A DNA stretch of 64,000 nucleotides from Methylomonas sp. ZR1 (GTDB lineage: Bacteria; Pseudomonadota; Gammaproteobacteria; Methylococcales; Methylomonadaceae). The notes beneath the pieces are model-generated. The model was not told the origin of the DNA and did no database searches. It saw only the letters and a program-made list of their open reading frames with translations. Positions 10,501 to 18,064 of the stretch are shown piece by piece. The DNA lies in contig NZ_RCST01000001.1 of assembly GCF_013141865.1 (NCBI RefSeq), forward strand, positions 2,356,001-2,420,000, given 5' to 3'. Position numbers and translations under genes: made by a program. Positions within the stretch are counted from its first letter, which is position 1. Each line of letters opens with the position of its first letter.

Positions 10501-11189
10501 TCCCGGCCCTGGAAATACACGTCCGGGTTTTGCGCGGTACCACGTAGCACCGGCTTATCCGGCGTTAAGGCCCGGCCGCGATGCTGGCTGACCCAGTTGT
10601 CGTCTATCATCGCCCGGATGACGCTGTCGTCGATCTCAACAATTTTGGCGACCTCGTGTGAGGTGCGGAAACCGTCGAAAAAATGCATGAACGGGATGCG
10701 GCTTTGCAAAGCCACGGCATGCGCTACCAACGCCAAATCTTGCACCTCTTGCGGCGAGTTGGAACACAACATCGCGTAGCCCGTCATCCGCGCCGACATC
10801 ACATCGCTGTGGTCGCCAAAGATCGATAAGCCCTGGCAAGCCAGTGAACGGGCGGCGATATGAAACACGGTCGGGCTCAGTTCGCCGGCGATTTTGTACA
10901 TATTCGGCAGCATCAACAACAGGCCTTGCGAGGCAGTGAAGGTGGTGGCCAAGGTACCGGCTTGCAGCGCGCCATGAATGGTGCCGGCCGCGCCGGCTTC
11001 GCTTTGCAGTTCGACTACACGAGGTACGGTACCCCAGAGATTGGGTTGATCGCGGGAGGCCCATTCGTCGGCCCATTCGCCCATCGCCGAGGACGGGGTA
11101 ATGGGGTAAATTGCGATCACTTCATTGAGTTTATAAGCAATGCTGGCCGCAGCCTGATTGCCGTCGATGGTGAGGGTTTGCTTTTGCAT
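7557..11189 (-). CDS. nifJ: Pyruvate:ferredoxin (flavodoxin) oxidoreductase
   Basis: 1210 residues, the normal length of the single-chain enzyme. It oxidises pyruvate and CoA to acetyl-CoA and CO2 and passes electrons to ferredoxin or flavodoxin. The N-terminal pyrimidine-binding domain starts with IAYKLNEVIAIYPITPSS. Two 4Fe-4S clusters sit near residues 698 (CTQCGKCPMVCP) and 755 (CTGCGLCVDICP). The C-terminal TPP domain has CVGCGETPYVKL and near 980 GGDGWAYDIGYGG, followed by YSNTGGQTSKSTP. It heads an operon with the DHOD-like gene and DUF4186. The enzyme is oxygen-sensitive, so in an aerobe it points to hypoxic fermentation or electron supply to nitrogenase; no nif genes are in the window. 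Confidence 0.97.
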   Translation of the reverse strand: MQKQTLTIDGNQAAASIAYKLNEVIAIYPITPSSAMGEWADEWASRDQPNLWGTVPRVVELQSEAGAAGTIHGALQAGTLATTFTASQGLLLMLPNMYKIAGELSPTVFHIAARSLACQGLSIFGDHSDVMSARMTGYAMLCSNSPQEVQDLALVAHAVALQSRIPFMHFFDGFRTSHEVAKIVEIDDSVIRAMIDDNWVSQHRGRALTPDKPVLRGTAQNPDVYFQGRESVNPYYAALPEIAQQTMDRLAGLTGRQYRLFEYVGSPQAERVIVIMGSGAEAVEETLEYLNRQGEAVGLLKVRLFRPFSPQHLIDALPASCQKIAVLDRTKEPGADGEPLYKDVLAAVAQAFSDGEKFTSLPKVVGGRYGLSSKEFTPGMIKAVYDELKNAKPKNHFTVGIHDDVSHSSLDWDAAYRTDTHDQTFQAMFYGLGSDGTVGANKNTIKIIGEETDLYAQGYFVYDSKKSGAITVSHLRFGPKPIRSTYLIGENDAQFIGCHQTVFLERYDMLANAADKAVFLLNSPASVDEVWETLPRKMQQQMLDKKIRFYLIDGNAVAEKSGMGKRINTIMQTCFFAISGVLPQEQAIAAIKHAVEKTYGKKGQRIVDLNFKAIDETLAGLRHVPLPKQADSGFDIAALIADSAPEFIRRVTGEIIAGRGDALPVSAMPVDGTFPTGTAAYEKRNLALEIPVWETDLCTQCGKCPMVCPHAAIRSKIVPNEALSNAPETFKHAAMLGKDFPAGLSISYQVAPEDCTGCGLCVDICPIRDKSNASRKALNMQPQGPLREPESQNWDYFLSLPEYDRRQLKTNTIKGSMVLQPLFEFSGACVGCGETPYVKLASQLFGDRMVVANATGCSSIYGGNLPTTPWTKNADGRGPAWNNSLFEDNAEFGLGMRVAIDKQAEHAAELLVSLRETLGGELVDAILQADQSDEAGLYEQRQRVAELKQHLPSLKQPAAQALLPLADYLCKKSVWIIGGDGWAYDIGYGGLDHVLASGCNVNILVLDTEVYSNTGGQTSKSTPLGAVAKFAAGGKATAKKDLALLAMDYGNVYVAHVAYAGKDTQTLNAFLEAEAHNGPSIIIAYAPCIAHGVDLSNNHRQQNLAVKSGHWPLFRFNPGRIQQGKNPMQLDSPEPSVPLREFVMSETRFSMLWQSHPDHAEAFLKQAQQDVKNRYRYYQQLAALEWSDATSVAAAKAALKADLAQESQHG

Positions 11190-11220
11190 GGGATAACCTT
11201 TTCAGGAAATAAAACGGGGG

Positions 11221-11248
11221 GCCGTCGGGCAAAGCCGACGGCTTTTTT
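11221..11248 (+). terminator. Hairpin plus T-run reading on the + strand, inside the nifJ leader
   Basis: GCCGTCGG (11221-11228) pairs with CCGACGGC (11235-11242), followed by six T. By sequence this is an intrinsic terminator for rightward transcription, yet no rightward gene lies upstream. It sits 32-60 bases before the nifJ start, so it may block antisense transcription leaving nifJ or lie in the nifJ 5' leader. Confidence 0.6.
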
Positions 11249-11278
11249 ATGATGCTCTAAGCATAGTCAAAAATTGCC

Positions 11279-11295
11279 TGACTAATTTTTAGTCA
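11279..11295. promoter_or_regulatory. 17-bp perfect palindrome upstream of nifJ
   Basis: TGACTAATTTTTAGTCA is a perfect inverted repeat (7-bp arms, 3-base centre) 90-106 bases before the nifJ ATG. A second AGTCAA follows at 11265-11270. On the minus strand this can be read as TTGACT, a possible -35 element, so the palindrome lies where an operator for nifJ would be expected. The regulator is unknown. Confidence 0.5.
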
Positions 11296-11357
11296 ATTTA
11301 AAGATGTCCCAAACAGGACGGGCGATTGGCTGGTTTGCTCACGATTTGATCACAAGT

Positions 11358-11380
11358 TTATCCACAACTTCTGTGTATAA
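11358..11380. promoter_or_regulatory. Inverted pair of DnaA-box-like 9-mers
   Basis: TTATCCACA (11358-11366) matches the DnaA box consensus exactly. TGTGTATAA (11372-11380) is an inverted box (TTATACACA), also inside the TTATNCACA consensus. The two are 5 bases apart. The rest of the 11190-11495 intergenic region, beyond this, the palindrome and the hairpin, shows nothing else I can name. Confidence 0.5.
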
Positions 11381-11495
11381 CTGTACTTTTGGACAATGGC
11401 TGCCACCGAAAACAATAGCCTAAAACCCATAGACTCAAGCTACTTATTCCTCCCCCGACGGCTTATCCGCCGCCTAACAGTCTCAAACCCTTCGT

Positions 11496-12038
11496 TTATT
11501 CTGTCCAGTCGTCGCGCAGTACGATAGGCATCACTTTATCTTCGACTGCAATCACGGCCTTATTCAGCACCACCAATTGTTTATCCTCGACAAACTGCAC
11601 ACCCAACATATAAAAAATCGGCCCCCAAAACGGGTTGATCATCAAGCCGCCGAGTATGCTTTTCCCAGTACGTTGCAAATTTTTTAATGGGTTAAAAGCG
11701 ACAGCCAGCGTTTGCTGGGGATGCTCGGCAAATACGTCGGTGATCGGCTTAAAAGTCTGTTTATCCCGGCTTTCCAGTTCATCCAAGGCAACCGAAAGCT
11801 TGCGAGCCATTTTGTAAAAATGCAGACGCGCCGCAGTCGCCGATACCGCGAAGGCAATCGCCATCAGCGGCAACAGAATACTGGGCGGCAACAAGGGAGC
11901 GAAAGCCGGCGCCAGCAATACCAAGCCATATCCCAACATGACGGTATCTTCACCGCGTTCGACATCGCGGTCCAGATTTTTAACGATAGCAACCACTTGA
12001 TTGCCGGACTGATCCAAATAACCTTTGTCTTGAGCCAT
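11496..12038 (-). CDS. Small membrane protein, unknown function
   Basis: 180 residues. A hydrophobic block at about 38-70 (VLLAPAFAPLLPPSILLPLMA and on) could form two membrane helices. A second weaker one is near 128-148 (GLMINPFWGPIFYMLG). The rest is polar, including a charged stretch ALDELESRDKQTFKP after the first block. The ATG has GGAGACGAAT just upstream. It is monocistronic or paired with the SRPBCC gene transcribed before it (93-base gap). I do not recognise the family. Confidence 0.7.
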   Translation of the reverse strand: MAQDKGYLDQSGNQVVAIVKNLDRDVERGEDTVMLGYGLVLLAPAFAPLLPPSILLPLMAIAFAVSATAARLHFYKMARKLSVALDELESRDKQTFKPITDVFAEHPQQTLAVAFNPLKNLQRTGKSILGGLMINPFWGPIFYMLGVQFVEDKQLVVLNKAVIAVEDKVMPIVLRDDWTE

Positions 12039-12130
12039 ATTCGTCTCCTTCAGGTTGAATGTGCAGGGCCTTGATTAGATGCCTGCGGTTAAAAAAAGTC
12101 AACTGTCAAACCGATACCAAATTGCATGCG

Positions 12131-12595
12131 CTACGGCCCGCCAACGCCCCACTTTGCTTGCAGATAATCCCGGCGCGTATCGAAAATACACTGCAACTTA
12201 TCGCCGATAAAGCCATGCAGCAATTGCCCCAGCCAACCGAAAGGCATCGTATAAAACACGATATCTTCCAATACGATGCCGTCCTCGCAAGGTCTTAGGC
12301 AGACTTCATGGCTCCAGAATCCAAATGGGCCGACGGCTTGTTGATAGACAAACCGGTTCGGCTTATCGCAGTGGCTGACTTCCGACAACCAGGACATGGG
12401 TACACCCAAAACCGCCTTTATCCGGTAACGGATCAATAAGCCAGGGTAAATATCGTCGGGCACCGGCGAAGTAATATCGACATGAAAAAACTCCGGCGTG
12501 ATTTGATTTAAATAGTGCGGAGAGGAAAAGAAGGCCCACGCCTGCTGCTGACTGAGCGCCAAGCGTTGCTGGCGGTGGATGTGGTAAATTTTCAT
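12131..12595 (-). CDS. SRPBCC (START-like) family protein
   Basis: 154 residues. MKIYHIHRQQRLALSQQQAWAFF starts in the way of SRPBCC ligand-binding proteins, where a beta strand and the AWAFFSSPHYLNQITP helix open the fold. The alternating strands that follow (VDITSPVP, IRYRIKAVLGVP, FVYQQAVGPFGFW, VLEDIVFYTMPFG) and a long C-terminal helix fit. Such proteins bind hydrophobic ligands or act as cyclase-like enzymes; the substrate is not apparent. It has no signal peptide. Confidence 0.75.
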   Translation of the reverse strand: MKIYHIHRQQRLALSQQQAWAFFSSPHYLNQITPEFFHVDITSPVPDDIYPGLLIRYRIKAVLGVPMSWLSEVSHCDKPNRFVYQQAVGPFGFWSHEVCLRPCEDGIVLEDIVFYTMPFGWLGQLLHGFIGDKLQCIFDTRRDYLQAKWGVGGP

Positions 12596-12763
12596 GATAC
12601 TGGCGGACGACGATGCTGAGTTACTGCGATAGCCAGCAATCTACCGTAAAAAAATTTTTGCGGTAGTGCTGCTTATGCACCGCAGTCACGCGGATACGAG
12701 AGTCCGGTCATCAGAACACTCGGAGGTGAGGCAAGATCCGGGTAAACCCAAACAAACCGAAGA

Positions 12764-13135
12764 TTATAGAGTCTTGCCGCTTTCTGCCTTGATTTCAGCA
12801 ATTAAATCGCCGAGGTTTTCGCGTTGTCTCAGCACGAAATTTCGGCTTTCCACGGCGGTGCGACTACCCAGCACAATGATGTCCTTGCGATGTTTATGCG
12901 CTAGATAGCCGGCCAGCAAACCACCGGAGAATAAGGCAAGCGGATGGCGGATCAGTGCACGGGTGATGCTTTTGCTGGCGTGCGTCAACCCGGAAATCAC
13001 GATACCCATTACCACACCTTTGACCAAAATCTCGCCATTGGTCGGCGGTGCCATTCTGCCTTTCTTGCCTTTGCGCGCCGGCGATTTCTTAACTTTCTCG
13101 GTAACCGCCTGGTTTACTATTTTTGCTTGCGTCAT
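12764..13135 (-). CDS. Basic membrane-associated protein of unknown function
   Basis: 123 residues from the ATG at 13135. A TTG 15 bases upstream is also open, but the sequence GGGAGACAGGGAC before the ATG gives a better ribosome site. The first 35 residues are Lys/Arg-rich (KVKKSPARKGKKGR), then come two hydrophobic stretches (ILVKGVVMGIVISGL and HPLALFSGGLLAGYLA) and a polar C-terminal helix. The pattern suggests an inner-membrane hairpin with a positively charged cytoplasmic tail. No homologue recognised. Confidence 0.65.
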   Translation of the reverse strand: MTQAKIVNQAVTEKVKKSPARKGKKGRMAPPTNGEILVKGVVMGIVISGLTHASKSITRALIRHPLALFSGGLLAGYLAHKHRKDIIVLGSRTAVESRNFVLRQRENLGDLIAEIKAESGKTL

Positions 13136-13203
13136 GTCCCTGTCTCCCAAAAAACCACACTCCGGATAACAGCATAATCCAAAACCGTTAAAACTGAACC
13201 CTA

Positions 13204-14961
13204 TTAACCGCCGCCGGCATTATTTACTGCTTTACTGACTAATTGTTGTTTAGCGCCCGGATTGGCGGCTTTGCTCAAAGCAGTCTGCAACAATTGATCT
13301 TGACCGTAAATATCCGGGTAAAAGCGCGGTTTATCATCAAGACCCACAAAAACAGTGGTATAAAAAAACAACACTGGTATCGATTTTTTCAGAGTAACTC
13401 GCTGGGTTTTAGGCCCGGCCATGGCCTGCTGTATGGTTTGTTGGTCCCACTCGCTTTGGTCGCCCAGCACAAATTCCGCCAGCTTTTCAGCCTCCGCCAC
13501 TCTGACGCAGCCGTGACTGAGATCGCGGCGATCGCGATTAAACGCGGCTTTGCCCGGCGTATCGTGCAAATACACATCGGCTTTGTTCGGAAAAATAAAT
13601 TTCACCCGCCCCAAGGGGTTGCTGCTGCCGGGTCGCTGCCTGGCGCGCACCCGCCCGCTCTTGATTTCGTCGACGATGCTGTCCTGATTTTCCTCTTCAT
13701 CGTCGTCGGCGTCACGTCCCACCAATTCTATATCCTGATTCGCCAGAAACTCTTCATCGCTCACTAGCTTCGGCAACATTTCCTTGTCCATAATGCTTTT
13801 CGGGATATTCCAATACGGCATGAATTCCAGATATTTCATGTCCTCCCAGAGTACCGGCGTCTGATTTTGCTCGGCTTTGCCGACGATGACTTTCATCGTC
13901 AGAGGCTGTTGATCGTCGCGAGAACCGAAAGCCCATAACTGAAACGCCGGAATATTCACAAATATCCTCGGCCCTTCCGGCAACTCCGGCATCCAACGCA
14001 AACGCTCCATGGCTAATTCAAGCATCGCAATTTTTTCGGCCGGCGTTTGATTCAATAAGGCCAGGGTCTGCTTACCGATCACCCCATCGGCTTTTAAGCC
14101 TTGTTGCTGCTGTAAGCGTTGCACTGCTTCCGTCGCGGCCGCATCGTAGAAATTTTCAGTGTTGCCGGCACCGACAAGGTCTTCCGTTTTCAGTACACCC
14201 AACTCCGCCAAACGCCGACGCAACTCGGGCAATTGCGCGTCTTGCTCGCCTGGGCGCAGCGATTTCGCCAAAAGCAGTTTTGGCTTCTGCGCCTCGGTAT
14301 TTTGCTGACGATAAGCCGCCAACAAAGTCTTTAGCTGCTGATATTGCTTGAGTTTTGGCGCCAGCGCCGCCGGCAGTTCGGCAAGGGATTGTTGTTGAAT
14401 ATGTTGATTCAGCGATACCGCAACCTCGCTTGCCGATTTGGCGGCAAACTGTGGGGGATAATTGAAGTCGCGCGGATCAACCCGGCCAAGATGCAGATCA
14501 TGCGCGTAATGCACCAATGCTATCGACAAAGCCACGTCGTAAGAGACCAACTGCGTCGTTGCAGTGTGTGGCAGCGCAGCGGCTTGTTGTATGTAGCCGC
14601 GCAAACGCTCGACTTCGTAAACGTCCGGATTTAAACCATCGACTTTGGCATTGCTTAGCAGGCTTAAAGCGTCGTCGCGATTTTTCGCGGCTCGACCTTC
14701 CCCCAGCCAAATCAGCTGGTTGGCATTCATCTGATACAGCTGTTTCAGTGCGTCGCTATACTGCGAAAAATCCGCTTGCGACAGCAAAGGCTGCTGTTTG
14801 CCGGCTAGTAACGATTGTATGGCTTGCCCTACGGAAGGCTCCGGGCTCTGGCTGCTGGCGGATTGCGAAAAACCATACAACAGCATCAGTACCGTCAGCA
14901 GATACGGTGGAAAGTTACGTCTGGTTGTTTGATTGATGCGTGATACGGCTTGCTGCGTCAT
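13204..14961 (-). CDS. L,D-transpeptidase, YcbB/LdtD type
   Basis: 585 residues from ATG 14961, close to the ~615 of E. coli LdtD; a TTG at 15006 is an alternative start with no better RBS. A signal anchor (YLLTVLMLLYGFSQSAS) sits at about 20-37, so the enzyme acts in the periplasm. A peptidoglycan-binding domain lies near 275-315 (VQRLQQQQGLKADGVIGKQT). The YkuD domain ends with the catalytic motif SHGCVRV near residue 484, with HDTPGKAAFNRDRR before it. It forms 3-3 crosslinks in peptidoglycan. An insert rich in Asp/Glu (DADDDEEENQDS, about 430) looks like a flexible loop. It is transcribed away from the ATP-grasp gene. Confidence 0.92.
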   Translation of the reverse strand: MTQQAVSRINQTTRRNFPPYLLTVLMLLYGFSQSASSQSPEPSVGQAIQSLLAGKQQPLLSQADFSQYSDALKQLYQMNANQLIWLGEGRAAKNRDDALSLLSNAKVDGLNPDVYEVERLRGYIQQAAALPHTATTQLVSYDVALSIALVHYAHDLHLGRVDPRDFNYPPQFAAKSASEVAVSLNQHIQQQSLAELPAALAPKLKQYQQLKTLLAAYRQQNTEAQKPKLLLAKSLRPGEQDAQLPELRRRLAELGVLKTEDLVGAGNTENFYDAAATEAVQRLQQQQGLKADGVIGKQTLALLNQTPAEKIAMLELAMERLRWMPELPEGPRIFVNIPAFQLWAFGSRDDQQPLTMKVIVGKAEQNQTPVLWEDMKYLEFMPYWNIPKSIMDKEMLPKLVSDEEFLANQDIELVGRDADDDEEENQDSIVDEIKSGRVRARQRPGSSNPLGRVKFIFPNKADVYLHDTPGKAAFNRDRRDLSHGCVRVAEAEKLAEFVLGDQSEWDQQTIQQAMAGPKTQRVTLKKSIPVLFFYTTVFVGLDDKPRFYPDIYGQDQLLQTALSKAANPGAKQQLVSKAVNNAGGG

Positions 14962-15343
14962 GATTTTTGCAAGTTCAAATTCGGACAAAGGTTGCCATAT
15001 TGACAAAATACGGGCTCAAGTTCTAGTTTTGCCCGATAAAAAGGGCTTAATGCCATACAGCTCACCGATCATTGCCGCACCCTAAAAAATTACGGCTAAG
15101 GTGATGCTGCTACCGGCAAAATACCGTGCAGTCTCAAGTTTCACAAGTTTGGATCAAGCTGTTCTGAACATGTCGTTCAGCATGTACGCTAGCTAACAAA
15201 ATAAGCTCAACCGCCTGTTTGTAAATGATTTTTGCCGATCTAGCGGGTATCTGTATAAGAATTTACCGATTAACGGACAGGCGTATCGCGCTAGAATAGC
15301 GGCGTAAATTCTGTTTCAGCACCCATCCACGCCTATCGTTTTC
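14962..15343. other. Divergent intergenic region with a candidate promoter
   Basis: 382 bases between the L,D-transpeptidase and the ATP-grasp-like gene. A candidate sigma70 promoter for the latter is TTAACG (15270-15275), 16 bases, TAGAAT (15292-15297). A perfect 6-bp inverted repeat, CTGAAC-ATGTC-GTTCAG, lies at 15164-15180. I see no gene here. Confidence 0.35.
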
Positions 15344-16633
15344 ATGCATCCCCATCCAGAACCTGAGCAATCCCCTAACGCCAGACAGCTGAATAGCGAT
15401 TGCCGCTGCTCGTCGCTAAATCGCACAGCGCTGCGTCGTGAACTGAACAGGCTGGATGGGAACGGCGATTTGTATCGGATGATTGCGGACGAACGGCCGA
15501 ATTTGTTTGCCGAGTCTGCGGTGTTTATCGATCAAGCTTGCCTGGATCAACAATTGGCAATCATCGCTGCACTGGAACGGGTAATTGCCTTGCCGGCGTA
15601 TCAACAACAGGTACTTACATACGCTCCGGACGCGGCACGATTTTTAACTAAAGCTCATGGCGTATTTCTAGGCTACGACTTTCATCTGAGCGCCGACGGC
15701 CCGAAACTGATCGAAATCAATTCCAATGCCGGCGGCGCGATGATTAATGCGTTATTGATTCGCGCGCAAAACAGCTGTTGCGAAATCGCCGGCAACCAGC
15801 AGCCTGGCACACTTAAATTGCCTGGGCAGGATACTCAGCCAGCCGAAACCTTATTTATCGACATGTTTTACCGGGAGTGGCGCGCGGAGCGTGGCTTGGC
15901 GCCGCTGCGCAGCATTGCCATTGTCGATGAAGACCCAGAAAATCAATACTTGTGGCCGGAGTTTCTGTTGTTTAAACAGTTGTTCGAGCAGCATAAAATC
16001 AAAACCGTAGTCTGCGACCCTAAGGCTTTGCGCTATCACGACGGCGCACTTTGGCACGGTGATCTGCAAATCGATCTGGTTTATAACCGCTTGACCGACT
16101 TTGGCTTGGAATCGCCGGAATGCCGGACTTTACAGGAAGTCTATCTGGCCGGTGCGGTATTACTGACACCGCACCCCAGAAATCATGCGCTGTATGCCGA
16201 CAAAAGGAATCTGGTCTGGCTAAGCAACGACGAGTTTCTGCGTACAATCGGCGTCGATGAGCACACCCGAACACTATTGCGAGAAGGTATCGCCCACACG
16301 ATGCTGGTTGATGCGCAGAATGCCGATCAGTTCTGGGCGGAACGTAAGCAGCTGTTTTTCAAACCCGCCAGAGGCTATGGCAGTAAAGCGGCGTATCGCG
16401 GCGATAAATTGACCCGGCGCGTTTTCGAGGATATTTTGCAACACGATTATGTAGCGCAGACGCTGGTAAAACCCAGCGAACGGCATCTGGATGCCGGCGA
16501 GTTAAAACTGGATTTGCGCCACTATGTCTATCAAGGCCAAACCCAAGTGCTCTGCGCCCGCCTCTACCAAGGCCAAACTACCAACTTTCGCACGCCAGGC
16601 GGCGGTTTCGCGCAAGTGGTAGTCATTCCGTAA
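15344..16633 (+). CDS. ATP-grasp-like protein of unknown substrate
   Basis: 429 residues. The part around 115-135 (KLIEINSNAGGAMINALL) has the acidic, Asn-rich metal-binding strand of ATP-grasp enzymes (E-I-N-S-N), placed before the region that binds the nucleotide (KQLFFKPARGYGSKAAYRG, about 330-350). This order suggests a circularly permuted ATP-grasp fold. The N-terminal 30 residues have CRCSS and polar residues. No adjacent gene gives the substrate. It is followed by DUF2905 after 15 bases, so the two are probably co-transcribed with the hydrolase and rubredoxin. Confidence 0.7.
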   Translation: MHPHPEPEQSPNARQLNSDCRCSSLNRTALRRELNRLDGNGDLYRMIADERPNLFAESAVFIDQACLDQQLAIIAALERVIALPAYQQQVLTYAPDAARFLTKAHGVFLGYDFHLSADGPKLIEINSNAGGAMINALLIRAQNSCCEIAGNQQPGTLKLPGQDTQPAETLFIDMFYREWRAERGLAPLRSIAIVDEDPENQYLWPEFLLFKQLFEQHKIKTVVCDPKALRYHDGALWHGDLQIDLVYNRLTDFGLESPECRTLQEVYLAGAVLLTPHPRNHALYADKRNLVWLSNDEFLRTIGVDEHTRTLLREGIAHTMLVDAQNADQFWAERKQLFFKPARGYGSKAAYRGDKLTRRVFEDILQHDYVAQTLVKPSERHLDAGELKLDLRHYVYQGQTQVLCARLYQGQTTNFRTPGGGFAQVVVIP

Positions 16634-16648
16634 CGCACAGGAAAAAAG

Positions 16649-16864
16649 ATGGAACCCGGCAAAGCGTTAATTATTATCGGCTCGGCCATCCTGGTGCTCG
16701 GCTTGATTCTTAATTATGCCCCTTGGTTGGTGAATTGGTTCGGCAAACTGCCGGGGGATATTCGGATTCAGAGTAAAACTAGCTTCGTGTTTATACCGAT
16801 TACATCGATGATTGTGGCCAGCGTGCTGATCACGTTACTGGCCAATTTATTTTTCAGAAAATAA
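16649..16864 (+). CDS. DUF2905 family membrane protein
   Basis: 71 residues with two membrane helices (KALIIIGSAILVLGLILNYA and IPITSMIVASVLITLLANLF) around a conserved loop WFGKLPGDIRIQ, the DUF2905 signature. The C-terminus is FFRK. RBS AGGAAAAAAG precedes the ATG. Function unknown; it is widespread in bacteria. Confidence 0.88.
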   Translation: MEPGKALIIIGSAILVLGLILNYAPWLVNWFGKLPGDIRIQSKTSFVFIPITSMIVASVLITLLANLFFRK

Positions 16865-16888
16865 GCTTTCGCACAGCGAGAAAAAATC

Positions 16889-17392
16889 ATGAGCAAACTG
16901 GTGATATACAACCACGGCAAGGACAGTATTCCCTGGGGCGAAAAGCCATTGGCACTGGCGGAGGTCGCCAAACGCCAAGGGTTTGAATTTATCAGCCCGG
17001 ATTATCAAGCCAGCAACGATCCGGACTGGCGCGTGCAACAGCTATTGGCGCTGGATGTATCGGGATATGAAACGATAGTGCTGGTGGGCTCCAGCATGGG
17101 CGCTTATGTTTCGACCGTCGCGGCGGAAATCATCAAGCCGAAGGGTTTGTTTTTGATTGCGCCGGCATTCTATTTGCCAGGCTATGCGCGTACCGAGTTT
17201 AAGCCTAGCACCGCCAACATTGAGGTCTTTCACGGCTGGCAAGATGATGTGGTACCACCGGAGAACGCCTGGCGCTTCTGCCGCGAACATCACGCGCGTC
17301 TGCATATATTGGATGCCGACCACCGCTTATTAAGCATATTGCCGATAATGGCGACTGCTTTCTCGCGATTTCTCGGCGATTTTGCAGCTTAA
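16889..17392 (+). CDS. Small alpha/beta hydrolase
   Basis: 167 residues, short for the fold. IYNHGKDS is the oxyanion-hole strand, [11 protein letters not shown] is the nucleophile elbow with Ser about 70 (GxSxG), DDVVPPENA near 118-126 carries the acid Asp and ADHRL near 145 the catalytic His. This is the size and layout of YqiA/RssF-like esterases with almost no lid. Substrate unknown. It lies 24 bases after DUF2905 and 17 before the rubredoxin, so one transcript is likely. Confidence 0.82.
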   Translation: MSKLVIYNHGKDSIPWGEKPLALAEVAKRQGFEFISPDYQASNDPDWRVQQLLALDVSGYETIVLVGSSMGAYVSTVAAEIIKPKGLFLIAPAFYLPGYARTEFKPSTANIEVFHGWQDDVVPPENAWRFCREHHARLHILDADHRLLSILPIMATAFSRFLGDFAA

Positions 17393-17409
17393 CACCCAGG
17401 GAAAATCCA

Positions 17410-17583
17410 ATGAGCGATTACAAAAAATACCATTGCCAGGAATGCGAACACATTTACGACGAAGCCAAGGGCGACCCGGATAGCGGCATAGCACCCGGCA
17501 CCCGCTGGGAGGACATCCCCGACGACTGGGATTGTCCGATTTGCGGCGCGCCGAAAAGTTTTTTCAAGTTACTGGAATATTGA
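17410..17583 (+). CDS. rubA: Rubredoxin
   Basis: 57 residues. CQEC (Cys9, Cys12) and CPIC (Cys42, Cys45) bind one iron; the intervening [16 protein letters not shown] and [11 protein letters not shown] are standard rubredoxin sequence. It is a soluble one-electron carrier, here perhaps serving an oxygenase or an oxygen/peroxide reductase. The gene directly follows the small hydrolase. It is convergent with the Gly-zipper gene at 17603. Confidence 0.97.
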   Translation: MSDYKKYHCQECEHIYDEAKGDPDSGIAPGTRWEDIPDDWDCPICGAPKSFFKLLEY

Positions 17584-17602
17584 GCGCTCCGATCAGGCAA
17601 TC

Positions 17603-17959
17603 TCAGTACATACCATTACCGAGCAAAGCCCCGGCGGCGGCACCAATGCCGGCGGCAATCGGGTCGCCATTTCCAAGCTGATAGCCCATCGCACTACCGA
17701 CCATCCCACCCAACAAACCTTGCGGCGAACGCTGGTCGTAGCCGTAATAAGCCGGTGGCGGTGGTGGCGCGTAATACCGGGGAGCCGGCACATATTCAAC
17801 GACCGGGGCGGGTTGATAATAAACCACTTCTTCCCGGTACATCGGCCGATAATGCCCGTGATGATGGTGGCCATGATGATGCCCCCAATGCTCATGGTCG
17901 GCCAACGCAGCCGACGACACCAATAAACCCAAAACGATGACTGTTGTTGTTTTTAACAT
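17603..17959 (-). CDS. Exported His- and Pro/Tyr-rich protein with glycine-zipper end
   Basis: 118 residues from ATG 17959, chosen because AGGAGGTTTGCG precedes it. A signal peptide (LKTTTVIVLGLLVSSAALA) is followed by HEHWGHHHGHHHHGHY, a dense histidine patch that could bind metal. A tyrosine/proline-rich middle follows (PAPRYYAPPPPPAYYGYD). The C-terminus LLGGMVGSAMGYQLGNGDPIAAG resembles a glycine zipper (YMGG/Rick_17kDa type) that inserts in the outer membrane. Likely an outer-membrane or periplasmic envelope protein; function not known. Confidence 0.75.
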   Translation of the reverse strand: MLKTTTVIVLGLLVSSAALADHEHWGHHHGHHHHGHYRPMYREEVVYYQPAPVVEYVPAPRYYAPPPPPAYYGYDQRSPQGLLGGMVGSAMGYQLGNGDPIAAGIGAAAGALLGNGMY

Positions 17960-18064
17960 CGCAAACCTCCTGTTAAACAATTATTTGCTTGCGATAAAGT
18001 TTGCCGTCCGTAGCTTAATTTTTGCTTATTGGCGATACAAACAGCAGCGCCGTTTTGGCGGCTA

